Assembly: GCF_902459725.1 (NCBI RefSeq)
Contig: NZ_CABPSH010000016.1
Location: forward strand, 1-64,000
Origin: Pandoraea eparura
Lineage (GTDB): Bacteria > Pseudomonadota > Gammaproteobacteria > Burkholderiales > Burkholderiaceae
Length of the DNA stretch: 64,000 nt
Reading direction: 5' to 3'
Position numbers and translations under genes: made by a program. Shown in pieces: positions 27,626 through 40,417 of this stretch (position 1 is the first letter of the stretch; every line of letters begins with the position of its first letter). Below the pieces are notes generated by a model, which did not search any database, had not been told where the DNA came from, and saw nothing but the letters and a program-made list of their open reading frames with translations.

Positions 27626-27760
27626 TTAGACGGCCAGGCGCTTGCGGCCCTTGGCGCGACGAGCGGCGATGACCTTGCGGCCGCCACGGGTCTTCATGCG
27701 AACCAGGAAGCCATGGGTGCGCTTGCGGCGCGTCACGGAAGGCTGAAAAGTACGTTTCAT
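27626..27760 (-). CDS. rpmH: 50S ribosomal protein L34
   Basis: The frame from the ATG at 27760 to the TAA at 27626 encodes 44 residues: [20 protein letters not shown], then [18 protein letters not shown], then RKRLAV. This is L34, a small basic protein of the large ribosomal subunit, at exactly its usual length. It is the first gene of the leftward block next to the origin, with rnpA following after 61 bp. Confidence 0.98.
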   Translation of the reverse strand: MKRTFQPSVTRRKRTHGFLVRMKTRGGRKVIAARRAKGRKRLAV

Positions 27761-28578
27761 GATGCACTCACTGTGTGAAAAAATTCCCGCGCAGCAGCAT
27801 CGTGAAACGCCACATGGACACCGTGAAAACCTGCAAATTCAAGGACTTTCACGCGCGGCCCAGCCGTCGGGAGTTGGATAGGAATCCGGTTATCTTTCTA
27901 ACGAACCCGCTATTTAATCGGCTTTTCCGTTGTGTGTCAATAGGTTAGCCATTACCCGCGCCGACGTCGGCGCGTGGGCGGCGTCGGCGTCGGCGCGGAT
28001 CCGCCAGCCAGCGGCCTTCCGGCGGTGGGCGATGGCGGAAATCGCCGGAAGTGCTGATTTCTGCCGATGGAGAAACGCCTGACGAGGAAGATATTCGGAC
28101 GGTCGCGGCAAATCGTCGCGATTGCCAGGCATTTGCGCAGCGTTCGTGCGAAGTCAGGCGGGTTAACGCGGCCCGCCCGCCCGGAGATGCCGGTGCTGTG
28201 GGCATTCCTGTGGATAACTCGCTTTGCCAACGCTTTGGCGGTAAAATCCCCCATCATTTTTTTTCCCAGCAGAGTACCGGTGACGCCGCCATGTGGACAG
28301 CGCGCCGGGTTTTGTCGTCTGCGCGCGCCGAAACCGGCCGAAGGCGCGAGGCAAAACCCGAACGCAGCGCCATGGTTCGTGGGTTGCCGGGCGCCTGCAA
28401 TGCGCCGCCGGTCTGACTCGACCCCGGCCGGTTGTGCCCGTCCGAGCGTTGCTCGGGAGCGGGCTCGCCGGCTTGGTTCGCGACGTTCTGTCCCCATCTT
28501 CGAGGTATCGGAGAGTGGGCGGCATGAGCGTCGGCCGTACGAGTTGGGCGAGCCTCGCGCCACCTGGATACACCCTGC
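27761..28578. other. oriC: rpmH-dnaA intergenic region, candidate chromosomal origin (oriC)
   Basis: About 820 bp without a gene separate the leftward rpmH and rightward dnaA blocks, the usual place of oriC in beta- and gammaproteobacteria with this order. One perfect DnaA box, TGTGGATAA (complement of TTATCCACA), lies at 28209-28217. An AT-rich stretch at about 27875-27950 and a T run at about 28256-28263 could unwind. Only one perfect box was found by eye, fewer than expected, so the origin may also use the dnaA-dnaN gap. The rpmH and dnaA promoters must lie here too. Confidence 0.6.
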
Positions 28579-30105
28579 ATGAACGACTTCTGGCAACACT
28601 GCGCGACACGTCTCGAACAAGAGCTGACGCCCCAGCAATTCCGCACCTGGATCAAACCGCTGGCGCCGCTCGACTTCGATGAACAGGCGCGCACGCTCAA
28701 GATCGGCGCGCCCAATCGCTTCAAGCTCGATTGGGTGAAGAGCCAGTTCTCCGGGCGAATCCAGAGCATGGCAGCGGACTTCTGGAATGCGCCGATCGAA
28801 GTGACGTTCGTGCTAGATCCGAAGGCCGGTACGCGCGTGCCGTCGTCCACCCCCGCCCCGGCGCCTGCGCCGAGCGCGGCTCCGGCGGCCGCTGGCGTTG
28901 CTCGGGGGAATGCGCCGGCCGCTGCAACACCGCCTGCCGCCAACGGCGCGCATGGTGCCGACGCGACATCGCTCGACGGCGAACGTCCCGATCTGGAAGC
29001 CAGCGAAGCCGACGCGGTGCGTCGCAATTGGCGGGTGACGCCGCAAGAGCCGGTGCAATTGGGCGAAGTCGAGTCGATCTACGAGCGCTCGAAGCTCAAC
29101 CCCGTGCTGACCTTCGACAATTTCGTGACGGGTAAGTCGAACCAGCTCGCGCGCGCCGCGGCGATTCAGGTCGCGAACAATCCTGGCACGTCGTACAACC
29201 CGCTGTTCCTGTATGGCGGCGTCGGCCTGGGTAAGACCCACTTGATCCACGCCATCGGGAACCAGTTGCTGGCCGAGAAGCAGAATCCGCGCATCCGGTA
29301 CATCCACGCGGAGCAGTACGTGTCCGATGTGGTCAAGGCATACCAGCGCAAGGCATTCGACGAATTCAAGCGTTATTACCACTCGCTCGACCTGCTGCTG
29401 ATCGACGATATTCAGTTCTTCTCCGGCAAGAGCCGGACGCAGGAAGAATTCTTCTACGCCTTCGAGGCGCTCATCGCGAACCGTGCGCAGGTGATCATCA
29501 CGAGCGACACGTATCCGAAGGAGATCACCGGCATCGACGACCGGCTGATTTCGCGCTTCGATTCCGGGTTGACGGTGGCCATTGAGCCGCCCGAGCTGGA
29601 AATGCGTGTGGCCATTCTCATCAAGAAGGCGCAGGCCGAGGGCGTGGGGCTGTCGGAGGACGTGGCGTTCTTCGTGGGTAAGCATCTGCGCTCGAACGTG
29701 CGTGAGCTCGAAGGCGCGCTGCGCAAGATTCTCGCCTATTCGAAGTTCCATGGTCGCGAGATCACCATTGAACTGACGAAGGAAGCGCTGAAAGATCTGC
29801 TGACGGTTCAGAATCGTCAGATTTCTGTCGAAAACATTCAAAAGACCGTGGCCGATTTTTACAATATCAAGGTCGCGGACATGTATTCGAAAAAGCGTCC
29901 GGCCAATATTGCGCGACCGCGACAGATCGCGATGTATCTGGCGAAGGAGCTGACACAGAAAAGTCTGCCGGAAATCGGCGAACTGTTTGGCGGACGCGAC
30001 CATACGACGGTGCTGCACGCGGTACGCAAGATTGCGGAAGAGCGCAGCAAGGATGCGCAGCTCAATCATGAGTTGCACGTGCTGGAGCAGACGCTCAAGG
30101 GGTAA
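28579..30105 (+). CDS. dnaA: Chromosomal replication initiator DnaA
   Basis: The 508-residue protein shows all four domains: domain I ([20 protein letters not shown]), an Ala/Pro-rich linker (about 90-150), the AAA+ domain with [25 protein letters not shown] (Walker A) and LLIDDIQFF (Walker B), and the C-terminal helix-turn-helix with [15 protein letters not shown]. It binds DnaA boxes and opens the origin. It is followed by dnaN and gyrB in the classic order. Confidence 0.99.
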   Translation: MNDFWQHCATRLEQELTPQQFRTWIKPLAPLDFDEQARTLKIGAPNRFKLDWVKSQFSGRIQSMAADFWNAPIEVTFVLDPKAGTRVPSSTPAPAPAPSAAPAAAGVARGNAPAAATPPAANGAHGADATSLDGERPDLEASEADAVRRNWRVTPQEPVQLGEVESIYERSKLNPVLTFDNFVTGKSNQLARAAAIQVANNPGTSYNPLFLYGGVGLGKTHLIHAIGNQLLAEKQNPRIRYIHAEQYVSDVVKAYQRKAFDEFKRYYHSLDLLLIDDIQFFSGKSRTQEEFFYAFEALIANRAQVIITSDTYPKEITGIDDRLISRFDSGLTVAIEPPELEMRVAILIKKAQAEGVGLSEDVAFFVGKHLRSNVRELEGALRKILAYSKFHGREITIELTKEALKDLLTVQNRQISVENIQKTVADFYNIKVADMYSKKRPANIARPRQIAMYLAKELTQKSLPEIGELFGGRDHTTVLHAVRKIAEERSKDAQLNHELHVLEQTLKG

Positions 30106-30345
30106 AGCCGGGCGGATGCGCGGGGCGGCGGGCGGGGTAGCCGGCATCCCTGTGGATAAGCGGTGGGCGGTTTGGGGGGAACTGGCGTTTTCGGGCACAA
30201 TAGCGGGTCGGCGCACAAAGCGTCCCCGGTTCGTCCACAGCGTTTTCCGCCCTGTTATCCCTTCCGCAAGCACTTGATCGATAAGGGAATCGTCGGGTTT
30301 TCAGCAGAAACTGGCACCCGTTAACAGTTACTACGAAGGATAAAT
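30106..30345 (+). promoter_or_regulatory. dnaA-dnaN gap with a DnaA box
   Basis: A perfect DnaA box TGTGGATAA is at 30151-30159. A weaker TCGTCCACA (7 of 9 to TTATCCACA) is at 30231-30239, and a TTATCC core lies near 30256. The region may regulate dnaN and take part in origin function. An AAGGATAAAT ribosome-binding region precedes dnaN. Confidence 0.55.
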
Positions 30346-31452
30346 ATGCAATTGGTCAAAACTCAACGAGACAATCTGCTGCGGCCGCTGCAAATTGTGA
30401 GTGGCATCGTCGAGCGTCGCCACACGTTGCCGATCCTGGCCAATTTGCTCATTCGCAAGCACGGACAGGACATTTCCTTCCTGTCGACCGACCTTGAGTT
30501 GCAGATCACGACCACCGCCGACTGCGGTGCCGGCGCCGAGGATGTGGCGACGACCGTGGCGGCGCGCAAGTTGCTCGACATTCTGCGCAACATGCCTGAC
30601 GCCGAAGTGGCGCTGTCGCTGTCGGACAAGCGTCTGACGGTGCAGGCGGGCAAGAGCCGTTTCCAGTTGCAGACGCTGGCGGCGGAAGACTTCCCGACGG
30701 TGGCCGAGGCCAAGGACTACGCCGCGAGCTTTTCGCTGCCGCAGCGTGCGTTCCGCCAATTGTTGGGCATGGTGCACTTTGCGATGGCGCAGCAGGACAT
30801 CCGTTACTACCTGAACGGCATGCTGCTCGTGGTCGAGGGTGAGAAGATCGAAGCGGTCGCGACGGACGGTCACCGTCTGGCGTACTGCAACACGACGATT
30901 GCGGGCGAAAAGTTTGCGCGTCAGGAAGTCATCATCCCGCGCAAGACGATTCTCGAGTTGCAGCGTCTGCTCGAGGACATTGACGATCCGGTGAAGATCG
31001 ACGTGGCGCCGAGCCAGGTCAAGTTCTGCTTCGCGAACGTCGAATTGGTTTCGAAGCTGGTCGAGGGCAAGTTCCCCGACTTCAATCGTGTGATCCCGAA
31101 GGGGTATAACAAGAGCTTCGTCATCAGTCGTGAAGAGTTGCATCGTTCGTTGCAGCGTGCGGCGATCGTCACGTCGGACAAGTTCAAGGGTGTGCGTTTC
31201 CTGGTCAGCGACAACCTGTTGAAGATCAGCGCGAACAACACGGAAAACGAAGAAGCGCAGGAAGAAATCGAGATCGATTTCACGGGCGAGTCGGTGGATA
31301 TCGGTTTTAACGTGACGTACCTGCTCGACGTGTTGTCGAACCTCAAGGTCGAACAGGTGAAGGTGAGTCTGGGCGACGCCAATTCGAGCGCGTTGATCAC
31401 CTTGCCGGACAACGACGAATTCAAGTATGTCGTGATGCCGATGCGTATTTGA
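30346..31452 (+). CDS. dnaN: DNA polymerase III beta sliding clamp
   Basis: The 368-residue protein has the three-fold repeated clamp layout, with the N-terminal MQLVKTQRDNLLRPLQIVSGIVERRHTLPIL and the C-terminal YVVMPMRI that forms part of the partner-binding pocket. Dimers encircle DNA and hold the polymerase. The length is standard (366-368). A GC hairpin follows before gyrB. Confidence 0.99.
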   Translation: MQLVKTQRDNLLRPLQIVSGIVERRHTLPILANLLIRKHGQDISFLSTDLELQITTTADCGAGAEDVATTVAARKLLDILRNMPDAEVALSLSDKRLTVQAGKSRFQLQTLAAEDFPTVAEAKDYAASFSLPQRAFRQLLGMVHFAMAQQDIRYYLNGMLLVVEGEKIEAVATDGHRLAYCNTTIAGEKFARQEVIIPRKTILELQRLLEDIDDPVKIDVAPSQVKFCFANVELVSKLVEGKFPDFNRVIPKGYNKSFVISREELHRSLQRAAIVTSDKFKGVRFLVSDNLLKISANNTENEEAQEEIEIDFTGESVDIGFNVTYLLDVLSNLKVEQVKVSLGDANSSALITLPDNDEFKYVVMPMRI

Positions 31453-31487
31453 GCGGGGATTCCGCGATACGCGCCGTCACTTGCGCG

Positions 31488-31506
31488 AAGGGGCCGAGCG
31501 CCCCTT
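31488..31506 (+). terminator. Hairpin after dnaN
   Basis: AAGGGGC (31488-31494) and GCCCCTT (31500-31506) form a 7-bp stem with a 5-base loop, followed by TTGGCGTTTCT. It is plausible as a weak terminator or attenuator between dnaN and gyrB. Confidence 0.5.
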
Positions 31507-31609
31507 TGGCGTTTCTAGAGAATTATCCTTTTGCGGGATAAGCCGCCTTCGCGGCGCCAATGGCGCGCGCAGGGGGCAGGTCATGAAGCAGTAATTCGTC
31601 AGTTAATGA

Positions 31610-34108
<2,499 letters not shown>

Positions 34109-34219
34109 TGGGTGTAGGATCTCAGAAAAGTTGATGTTTTTCACAAATATGTGAAGCGATCTGGGCTGGTGCGTTGCTGTAGGTTTGTCAGATCGATTTC
34201 CTTAACATTTCGCACGACT

Positions 34220-34256
34220 GCAAAAAGGCCGCGTCCCTCACGGGCGTGGCTTTTTG
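34220..34256. terminator. Strong terminator after gyrB
   Basis: GCAAAAAGGCCGCGTCCC pairs with CGGGCGTGGCTTTTTGC around a TCA loop (with small mismatches), giving a long stem with A and T tracts at its base. It closes the dnaA-dnaN-gyrB block. Confidence 0.88.
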
Positions 34257-35017
34257 CTTAGGCGTCGGCTTGATGCAGCTGTAGGAAGCCGGGATTTGCT
34301 GGGACTACAAACCAGTTTGCTGGACAGGAACTTCGGAGTTTGCTGGAATGGCTTGCCGCGCACCGGTTCGGTGCGGTCCAGCAGGACTGCTGTCGGTGAG
34401 TTATGGCAGCGGTACGCGCGCATCCTTGTCCTGATCGTGGAGCGACTCATCCGAGCTGCCGCAGAGCCATTCAGAGCGCTTCGGCCCTTGTTTCGGACGA
34501 GGAACTGCTCAATGAACTGTTGGCCAATGCCGTCCTTCCGTTTGGTGATTGCGGCGACGTCACCCGCTGCCCACCGAAGGGATTTTCAGGTCGCGTTAAG
34601 CGCCTCTCCGCGACACCGCGCCTGCATCGCATGTCGCTCCTCAGCATCGCCATCTGGCCCCAACCCATGCCCCTACCAACCCGGATGAAGGGCGGGTTGG
34701 GGGCGCTCGTCTGCACTTGTTTGTAGTTTCGGTATGACGGTCTGCTCATGCGGACTAGGGAAAAATGGCTAGCCGTTTAGCGACAGCCAAAGTGCGCTGA
34801 CTACCCCGATTCCACTGCGCTCTACCGATATAATCCAAACTCCGCGACACGGGGAAGTCAAAATGCCGCGGTTCGTTGATCCAGAAGTAAGTCCTTCCAT
34901 GGCGTCGAGGAGAGCGTGAATGACGCAGTCATAAGGAGTGCCTGACGTGGTTTCGATGAACTACCAGGGGCAGACTGCCCGCCAAACCAACGGTCCATCT
35001 ACGGCAGGAATTGATTC
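34257..35017 (+). other. Region of about 760 bp between gyrB and hsdR
   Basis: No full gene is supported. Short frames on the plus strand (for example one giving DEELLNELLANAVLPFGDCG at about 34494) look like fragments of a lost gene but match no family I recognise. A TATAAT at 34829-34834 could be the -10 element for hsdR, without a good -35. The stretch marks the left boundary of the restriction-modification island. Confidence 0.45.
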
Positions 35018-37990
35018 ATGACCTCGACAGAAAATCAGATCGAACAGGACCTGATCACCAAGCTTTGCGACCTCAAGTACAGCTATCGGCCCGATATCCG
35101 CGATCGCGCCGCTCTCGAGGCCAACTTCCGCGCGAAGTTCGAGGCGCTAAATCGGGTACGGCTGACCGACAGCGAGTTTCAGCGTTTGATCGACAGCATC
35201 ACCACGCCCGACGTTTACAACGCCGCCCAGACGCTGCGCAACGTCAATAGTTTCGAGCGCGACGACGGAACGCCGCTGAACTACACCCTCGTCAATATCC
35301 GTGACTGGTGCAAGAACGACTTCGAGGTGGTCAATCAGTTGCGTATCAACACCGACAACAGCCATCACCGATACGACGTGATGCTGCTGATTAACGGCGT
35401 GCCGGTGGTGCAAATCGAGCTGAAAACCCTGGACGTCAGCCCGCGCCGTGCCATGCAGCAGATCGTCGACTACAAAAGCGCACCTGGCAACGGGTACGGC
35501 CGGACGCTGCTGTGCTTCGTCCAGCTCTTCATCGTCAGCAACCGCACCGATACCTGGTACTTCGCCAACAACAACGCGCGCCACTTCAGCTTCAATGCTG
35601 AAGAACGCTTCTTGCCTGTTTACCAGTTTGCAAGCGAGGACAACAAGAAGGTCACGCAACTGGATAGGTTTGCCGAGAAATTTCTGGCTAAGTGCACCTT
35701 GGGGCAGATGATCAGCCGCTACATGGTGTTGGTGGCCAGTGAGCAAAAGCTGCTCATGATGCGGCCTTATCAAATCTATGCCGTCAAGGCCATCGTGGAC
35801 TGCATCCACCAGAACTGCGGCAATGGCTACATCTGGCACACCACCGGCAGCGGCAAGACGCTCACCTCGTTCAAGGCCTCTACCCTGCTCAAGGACAACC
35901 CGGATATCGACAAATGTCTGTTCGTGGTGGACCGCAAAGACCTAGATCGCCAGACCCGAGAGGAATTCAACCGCTTCCAGGAGGGCTGCGTCGAAGAGAA
36001 TACCAACACCGAAACGCTGGTGCGCCGCCTGCTGTCCGACGACTATTCAGACAAGGTCATCGCCACTACGATCCAGAAGCTGGGCTTGGCGCTCGACGGC
36101 ACCAACAAGCGCAACTACAAGGAACGCCTTGAGCCACTGCGCAACCAACGCATGGTGTTCATCTTTGACGAGTGCCACCGCTCGCAGTTCGGGGAGAACC
36201 ACAAAGCCATCAAGGAATTCTTTCCCAACGCCCAGTTGTTCGGCTTCACTGGCACTCCCATCTTCGAGCAGAACGCCAGCTATCAGCAGGTCGAGGGGCA
36301 ACATGCCAGCTATCGCACCACGGACGACCTCTTCCAGCGGTGCTTGCACCAGTACACCATCACCCACGCCATCGAAGACCGCAACGTCCTGCGCTTCCAC
36401 GTGGACTACTTCAAGCCCGAGGGCAAGAACCCGCCCAAGCCTGGAGAAGGCTTGGCCAAGGCCAAGGTCATCGAGACTATTCTCGCCAAGCACGATGCCG
36501 CCACCAATGGGCGCAAGTTCAATGCTGTACTGGCCACCGCCCGCATCAACGACGCCATAGAGTATTTCGAGGCTTTCAAAGCGCTTCAGTCCAAGAAGCT
36601 GGAAGAAGACGACACCTTTCAGCCGCTGAACTTGGCTTGCGTATTTTCCCCGCCCGCCGAGGGAAACAGGGACGTGCAGCAGATTCAGGAAGACCTGCCG
36701 CAGGAAAAAGAAGACAACCAAGAAGACCCGGAGGGCAAGAAGGCCGCACTCACCCGCATCATTGCCGACTACAACGCTCGCTTCGGCACCAATCACCGTG
36801 TCGGCGAGTTCGATCTGTACTATCAGGACGTGCAAAAACGCATTAAGGATCAGCAGTACCCGAATGCCGATCTGCCGCACGCCCAGAAGATCGACATCAC
36901 CATCGTGGTGGACATGCTGCTTACTGGATTCGACTCCAAGTACCTCAATGCCCTGTACGTGGACAAGAACCTCAAGCACCATGGGCTGATTCAGGCCTTC
37001 TCCCGTACCAATCGCGTGCTCAACGACAGCAAGCCCTACGGCAACATCCTGGACTTCCGTCAGCAGCAAAAGCCCGTGGAAGAAGCTATTACACTCTTCT
37101 CCGGTGAGAAGATCGACAATCCGCGCGAGATTTGGCTGGTGGATCCTGCACCCAAGGTCATCGGCAGTCTTCAGACGGCTACACAAAAGCTGGCTGACTT
37201 CATGCAATCGCAGGGCCTAGCCAATGCGCCGGAAGACGTGGCCCACCTCAAAGGCGACGCCGCGCGAAGCCAGTTCGTCAATCTGTTCAAGGAAGTGCAG
37301 CGCCTAAAGACTCAACTTGATCAGTACACAGACCTCAGCGAGGAGCAGAAAACACAGATCAGCCAGATCGCGTCACCCGACCAGTTGCAAGGTTTTAAAG
37401 GCGTGTATCTGGAGACTGCCAAACGGCTCAAGGAGCAGCAGGACAGAGTAGGCGATCAGGCAATGCCCGAGGTGCAGCAGCTTGATTTCGAATTTGTGCT
37501 CTTTGCTTCCGCCGTCATCGACTACGACTACATTATGGGGCTGATCGCCCGCATGACGCAGGAGAAGCCCGGCAAGCTCGCCCTTAGCCGCGAGCAGCTC
37601 ATCGGCCTGATCCAGTCCGACGCCAAGTTCATCGATGAACGCGAGGACATTGCCGAATACATCCGTGGTTTGCCGGTGGGCGAGGCGTTGGACGAAAAGC
37701 AGATCCGCACCGGTTACGAGCGTTTCAAGGCCGAGAAGAAGGCCCGCGAACTCACCGACATCGCCGTCAAGCATGGGCTGGCCGCAGATGCGCTGCAAGC
37801 TTTTGTGGACGAAGTACTTCGCCGCCGCATCTTTGACGGCGAAGCATTGAGCGAGTTGATGGTTCCGCTGGGCCTAGGCTGGAAGGCTCGCACACAAAGA
37901 GAACTGGCACTGGTGGAAGAACTGACGCCACTGCTGCACAAGCTCGCCCAGGGACGCGAGATTTCTGGGCTGAGTGCATATGAGCAATAA
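35018..37990 (+). CDS. hsdR: Type I restriction enzyme R subunit (endonuclease/translocase)
   Basis: The 990-residue protein has an N-terminal PD-(D/E)xK nuclease centre (Asp120 in RYDVMLL, Glu134-Leu-Lys136). Two RecA-like motor domains follow, with Walker A TGSGKT at 276-281 and the DECH box at 384-387. A C-terminal helical part binds the methylase core. In complex with HsdM and HsdS it translocates unmethylated DNA and cuts it far from the site. The ATG is preceded by AGGAA at 8 bases. It overlaps hsdS by about 11 bp. GC content appears lower than in the core genes nearby. Confidence 0.96.
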   Translation: MTSTENQIEQDLITKLCDLKYSYRPDIRDRAALEANFRAKFEALNRVRLTDSEFQRLIDSITTPDVYNAAQTLRNVNSFERDDGTPLNYTLVNIRDWCKNDFEVVNQLRINTDNSHHRYDVMLLINGVPVVQIELKTLDVSPRRAMQQIVDYKSAPGNGYGRTLLCFVQLFIVSNRTDTWYFANNNARHFSFNAEERFLPVYQFASEDNKKVTQLDRFAEKFLAKCTLGQMISRYMVLVASEQKLLMMRPYQIYAVKAIVDCIHQNCGNGYIWHTTGSGKTLTSFKASTLLKDNPDIDKCLFVVDRKDLDRQTREEFNRFQEGCVEENTNTETLVRRLLSDDYSDKVIATTIQKLGLALDGTNKRNYKERLEPLRNQRMVFIFDECHRSQFGENHKAIKEFFPNAQLFGFTGTPIFEQNASYQQVEGQHASYRTTDDLFQRCLHQYTITHAIEDRNVLRFHVDYFKPEGKNPPKPGEGLAKAKVIETILAKHDAATNGRKFNAVLATARINDAIEYFEAFKALQSKKLEEDDTFQPLNLACVFSPPAEGNRDVQQIQEDLPQEKEDNQEDPEGKKAALTRIIADYNARFGTNHRVGEFDLYYQDVQKRIKDQQYPNADLPHAQKIDITIVVDMLLTGFDSKYLNALYVDKNLKHHGLIQAFSRTNRVLNDSKPYGNILDFRQQQKPVEEAITLFSGEKIDNPREIWLVDPAPKVIGSLQTATQKLADFMQSQGLANAPEDVAHLKGDAARSQFVNLFKEVQRLKTQLDQYTDLSEEQKTQISQIASPDQLQGFKGVYLETAKRLKEQQDRVGDQAMPEVQQLDFEFVLFASAVIDYDYIMGLIARMTQEKPGKLALSREQLIGLIQSDAKFIDEREDIAEYIRGLPVGEALDEKQIRTGYERFKAEKKARELTDIAVKHGLAADALQAFVDEVLRRRIFDGEALSELMVPLGLGWKARTQRELALVEELTPLLHKLAQGREISGLSAYEQ

Positions 37991-39320
37991 GAGCACAAGA
38001 GCCATGAGTCAAAAGGACAACGAAAAACGTGCATTGGCGCCACGGCTGAGGTTTCCCGAATTTCGACGTGAATGGGCGTCCTCGCCCATGTCAAAGGTGT
38101 ATTTTTTCAAAGGCAACAACTCGCTGTCGCGGGACAAGCTGAACTACGAGGTCGGTTCGCTTAGGAATATTCACTACGGCGATATTCACACCAAGTTTGC
38201 TCAGCACTTCCGTGTGGACTCTGAATCCGTTCCGTTCATTAATGACGGGGAGTCACATTCGGCGATCAGGCCAGAGAACTACTGCGCACCCGGAGATATC
38301 GTTTTCGCGGACGCCTCCGAGGACGTGGCTGACATTGGCAAGGCCATCGAGATTATTGACACGGGTGACGTCCCACTTGTTTCTGGCTTGCACACCATTC
38401 TTGCAAAGCCCAACGGAGTTTCTTTTGCTCTGGGCTTTGGGGCCTATCTATTTTCATCCGATAGTGTCAGAACGCAGATTCAGCGTGAAGCCCAAGGAGC
38501 AAAGGTGCTTGGTTTGTCAGCGAATCGACTAGGCAATGTGCTATTGCACTACCCGAGTGAAACTGACGAACAACAAAAAATTGCCGACTGCCTGTCTTCT
38601 CTCGACGAACTGATAGCGGCGGAAATCAAAAGGCTGGACACCCTCAAGGCCCACAGGAAGGGCCTGATGCAGCAGCTTTTTCCTCGCGAAGGCGAAACCG
38701 TTCCCCGCCTGCGCTTTCCTGAGTTTCAGGGGGATGAAGGGTGGAAAGAGTATCCTGTGTCAGCGATGCTTGAGGAGGTGCTGCGTCCCGTCAAAATGGA
38801 CGATGACGAAGATTACACCCTTGTCACCGTAAAACGCCGATATGGCGGAATTGTCCTTAGAGAGTTTCTAAGGGGGCGAAACATTCTCGTAAAGTCTCAG
38901 TTTCGCATTAGAAAAAATGATTTTTTAATATCCAAGAGGCAGATCGTTCACTGTGCATGCGGTCTCGTTCCTGAGGATTATGATGGTGCAATTGTTTCGA
39001 ACGAGTACACGATTCTAAAATCGAGAAAGAATTGCGACATCGGTTTCTTTAGTTATTTTTCCCAGCAGCCCATTGTCAGTAGGTCTTTTCTGGAATGCAG
39101 CGATGGCATTGTTATTGAGAAAATGTTGTTTAAGCCGGAACAGTGGCTCAAAAAGACATTCCTCTTTCCTGGGCTTCAGGAACAGAAGAAAATTGCCGGC
39201 TGCCTGTCTTCGCTCGATGAATTGATTGCTGCCAATGATCAAAATATCGAAACTCTTAAAATACATAAGAATGGTTTGATGCGGCAACTCTTTCCGGTGC
39301 CAGACGAGGTGCAGAAATGA
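37980..39320 (+). CDS. hsdS: Type I restriction-modification specificity subunit S
   Basis: From the ATG at 37980 the product is 446 residues (a GTG lies two codons upstream). It has two target-recognition domains, each introduced by a matching phrase (PRLRFPEFR and PRLRFPEFQG). Each is closed by a repeated helical spacer (EQQKIADCLSSLDELIAAE and EQKKIAGCLSSLDELIAAN, both ending in a GLMxQLFP motif). This two-fold repeat is the hallmark of a full-length HsdS recognising a bipartite site. The second recognition domain is AT-richer than the rest, as is common for exchanged domains. The stop overlaps the next start (ATGA). Confidence 0.95.
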   Translation: MSNKSTRAMSQKDNEKRALAPRLRFPEFRREWASSPMSKVYFFKGNNSLSRDKLNYEVGSLRNIHYGDIHTKFAQHFRVDSESVPFINDGESHSAIRPENYCAPGDIVFADASEDVADIGKAIEIIDTGDVPLVSGLHTILAKPNGVSFALGFGAYLFSSDSVRTQIQREAQGAKVLGLSANRLGNVLLHYPSETDEQQKIADCLSSLDELIAAEIKRLDTLKAHRKGLMQQLFPREGETVPRLRFPEFQGDEGWKEYPVSAMLEEVLRPVKMDDDEDYTLVTVKRRYGGIVLREFLRGRNILVKSQFRIRKNDFLISKRQIVHCACGLVPEDYDGAIVSNEYTILKSRKNCDIGFFSYFSQQPIVSRSFLECSDGIVIEKMLFKPEQWLKKTFLFPGLQEQKKIAGCLSSLDELIAANDQNIETLKIHKNGLMRQLFPVPDEVQK

Positions 39321-40417
39321 AGCCGGGTCAGCTCTTTGCTGATCTGCCGGTGCTGGCTGCCCGTTTGCGGCAGGAACTGGAAAACAAGAAGACCATCTTG
39401 CTCTATGCCTACAATGGCACCGGCAAAACGCGGCTGTCCATGGCGTTCAAAGACATAGGCAAGCGAGGTGATGCCCGCGATACGCTCTACTTCAACGCCT
39501 TTACCGAAGATCTGTTCCATTGGGACAACGACCTGGACGGGGACAGTGACCGCAGGCTGACGCTTAATGCGGCCTCGCGCTTCTTCGCTGGCCTTGCCGA
39601 ACTGGAGATGGACAACCGTATTCGACCGCTGCTGCAACGTTTTGCGGACTTCGATTTTCGCATCGACACGCAGCGGTGGGTGGTGCGCTTCTCGCGCACG
39701 GTGGATGGGCAGGTCATCGACAACATCAAGGTGTCGCGCGGCGAGGAAAATATCTTTGTCTGGTGTTTCTTTCTCGCCATTGTGCAGTTGGTGCTGGACG
39801 GTGCGGAAGCCTATCAGTGGGTGAGCAATATCTATATCGATGATCCGATTTCGTCGCTGGATGAGCACAACGCCATTGCCGTGGCTAACCACCTGGCTCA
39901 ACTGCTCAAACGGTCCGACAGTAAGCTCAAGACCGTTCTTTCGACGCACCACACGCTGTTCTTCAATGTGCTGTGCAATGAGTTGAAAAACGCCAAGCGA
40001 TTTTTCATCAACAAGAACTCAACCGGTAGCGGCTACGTGTTACGGGAGGAAACGGGGGATACGCCGTTCTTTCACCACGTCGCTGCCTTGGCCGAGCTGT
40101 ATCAGGCCGCGCAGGAAGACCGGCTGTTCACCCACCATTTCAATATGCTGCGCACGATCTTGGAGAAGACTGCGAGCTTTCACGGACACAAAAACTTCTC
40201 GGCATGCATCAAGCGGGAAGACGACGATCCGGATGGCATCTTGCATGCACGTCTGATCAACATCCTAAGCCACGGCAATTATTCGCTCTACGAGCCTCAG
40301 CAGATGCTGGACGAGAACAAAGCCTACTTCAGGAAGATCCTGCATGACTTTCTGAACCGCTACCCATTCAATCCAGAATTATTCCCTCAGCCCGCTGAGG
40401 CAGCAGACACACCATGA
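39317..40417 (+). CDS. ABC-type ATPase resembling the PrrC anticodon nuclease
   Basis: The 366-residue protein has Walker A AYNGTGKT at 31-38, an ABC-like signature SRGEEN at 140-145, Walker B IYIDDPISSLD at 172-182 and a switch His in LSTHH at 208-212. PrrC (396 aa) is a tRNA-Lys anticodon nuclease kept silent by a type I enzyme and released by phage anti-restriction; its nuclease triad is Arg-x3-Glu followed by a His about 32 residues later. Here Arg279-x3-Glu283 is followed by His319 in NILSHGNYS, in a similar position. The gene overlaps hsdS and hsdM by ATGA each, so it is an integral operon member. The nuclease function is inferred; it may be only a regulatory ATPase. Confidence 0.7.
   Translation: MKPGQLFADLPVLAARLRQELENKKTILLYAYNGTGKTRLSMAFKDIGKRGDARDTLYFNAFTEDLFHWDNDLDGDSDRRLTLNAASRFFAGLAELEMDNRIRPLLQRFADFDFRIDTQRWVVRFSRTVDGQVIDNIKVSRGEENIFVWCFFLAIVQLVLDGAEAYQWVSNIYIDDPISSLDEHNAIAVANHLAQLLKRSDSKLKTVLSTHHTLFFNVLCNELKNAKRFFINKNSTGSGYVLREETGDTPFFHHVAALAELYQAAQEDRLFTHHFNMLRTILEKTASFHGHKNFSACIKREDDDPDGILHARLINILSHGNYSLYEPQQMLDENKAYFRKILHDFLNRYPFNPELFPQPAEAADTP

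Noticed and set aside
34254-34749. Overlapping frames of 70-144 codons between gyrB and hsdR
   Set aside because: They lie over the gyrB terminator or match no family; at most debris of a lost gene.
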